Shown one piece after another: positions 5,761 through 5,991 of a stretch of DNA of 5,991 nucleotides. The DNA comes from Deltaproteobacteria bacterium (GTDB lineage: Bacteria > Desulfobacterota > Desulfuromonadia > Desulfuromonadales > Geothermobacteraceae): assembly GCA_003695205.1 (NCBI GenBank), contig RFIO01000314.1, positions 1 to 5,991 on the forward strand, given 5' to 3'. Position 1 is the stretch's first letter; each line of letters begins with the position of its first letter. Position numbers and translations under genes: made by a program. The notes below the pieces were generated by a model. It saw nothing but the letters and a program-made list of their open reading frames with translations. It was not told the DNA's origin and made no database searches.

Positions 5761-5777
5761 TGTTTGATTGTACCAAA
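5761..5777 (+). promoter_or_regulatory. Operator-like TTTG-N7-CAAA element in the TRAP gene leader
   Basis: TGTTTGATT followed by GTACCAAA lies just after the predicted transcription start. The same TGTTTGATTnnAnCAAA pattern occurs on the minus strand at 518-502, just after the start predicted for the amino-acid receptor gene. A shared regulator is an inference. Confidence 0.35.
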
Positions 5778-5800
5778 GCCAATTCACCCCAGCCGATGCA

Positions 5801-5807
5801 AAGGAGG
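5801..5807 (+). promoter_or_regulatory. Strong ribosome binding site of the TRAP receptor gene
   Basis: AAGGAGG, a full match to the Shine-Dalgarno consensus, lies 9 bases before the ATG at 5817 and fixes the start. Confidence 0.85.
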
Positions 5808-5816
5808 AAGAGAAAG

Positions 5817-5991
5817 ATGCCTGACAACAGCCGTCGTGATTTCCTCAAGAAGACCGCCCTGGCTTCGGCCGCGGCCGGCGCCGCCGTGGTAACCGGTGCT
5901 CCGGCGGTCCACGCCAAAAAGACCTACAACTGGAAGATGGTCACCACCTGGCCCCCCAACTTTCCGGTCTTCGGTGAAAGCGCCAACCTGA
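5817..5991 (+). CDS. TRAP transporter substrate-binding protein, DctP-like, Tat-exported (5' part only)
   Basis: Extracytoplasmic solute receptor of a tripartite ATP-independent periplasmic transporter, which would hand an organic acid or similar solute to an ion-driven DctQM permease. Only the first 58 codons are present; the gene runs off the right edge, where permease genes may follow. The N-terminus is a textbook twin-arginine signal: SRRDFLKK (residues 5-12), an alanine-rich hydrophobic stretch, and a VHA cleavage site near residue 33. The mature start YNWKMVTTWPPNFPVFGESANL matches the first strand and loop of DctP-family receptors, many of which read WKMVTTWPxNFP. The start is set by a full-consensus ribosome site. 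Tat export implies folding before export, as known for some TRAP receptors that oligomerise or bind a cofactor. The ligand cannot be deduced from the fragment. Confidence 0.87.
   Translation, partial: MPDNSRRDFLKKTALASAAAGAAVVTGAPAVHAKKTYNWKMVTTWPPNFPVFGESANL

Overview
The window is a GC-rich stretch of about 6 kb from a Gram-negative bacterium. Two genes at its edges encode exported solute-binding proteins, one with a Sec-type and one with a Tat-type signal. A cytoplasmic PAS-PAS-GGDEF-EAL regulator with a Cys/His-bearing PAS domain and a TRAP-transporter receptor fit a metabolically versatile proteobacterium. The style recalls the Desulfuromonadia/Geobacter branch or a neighbouring Pseudomonadota lineage, but this is an impression from gene types and composition, not a placement.

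Layout, left to right. (1) Minus strand, running off the left edge: the first 107 codons of an AapJ/BztA-type polar amino-acid ABC transporter binding protein. (2) A 510-base non-coding region. It holds a strong minus-strand promoter (TTGACA, 18 bases, TATAGA) for that gene, an operator-like cluster of alternating GTTTG/CAAAC units at the predicted transcript start, a leader of about 200 nt, a possible tiny minus-strand membrane peptide, and a candidate plus-strand promoter for the helicase. (3) Plus strand 833-2869: a complete Rep/UvrD-type superfamily 1A DNA helicase. (4) A 191-base gap with a long-range inverted repeat, followed by two abutting hairpins just before the next start codon. (5) Plus strand 3061-5052: a bifunctional-looking c-di-GMP enzyme with two PAS domains and intact GGDEF and EAL signatures. 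(6) Minus strand 5039-5677: a VOC/glyoxalase-like protein whose 3' end overlaps the previous gene tail to tail by 14 bases. (7) A 139-base divergent intergenic region with two back-to-back promoters that share their -35 region. (8) Plus strand from 5817, running off the right edge: a Tat-exported TRAP-type (DctP-like) substrate-binding protein.

The genes do not form a single pathway. The helicase is housekeeping replication/repair machinery, the GGDEF-EAL protein is a sensory c-di-GMP switch, and the two edge genes start separate nutrient-uptake systems. The most interesting material is in the control regions. The loop of the first hairpin before the GGDEF-EAL gene is complementary to that gene's Shine-Dalgarno region, so a pseudoknot could mask it. 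Separately, the same operator-like motif (TGTTTGATTnnAnCAAA) sits just downstream of the predicted promoters of both transporter genes, suggesting a shared regulator. No mobile element, CRISPR array, tRNA or rRNA is visible.
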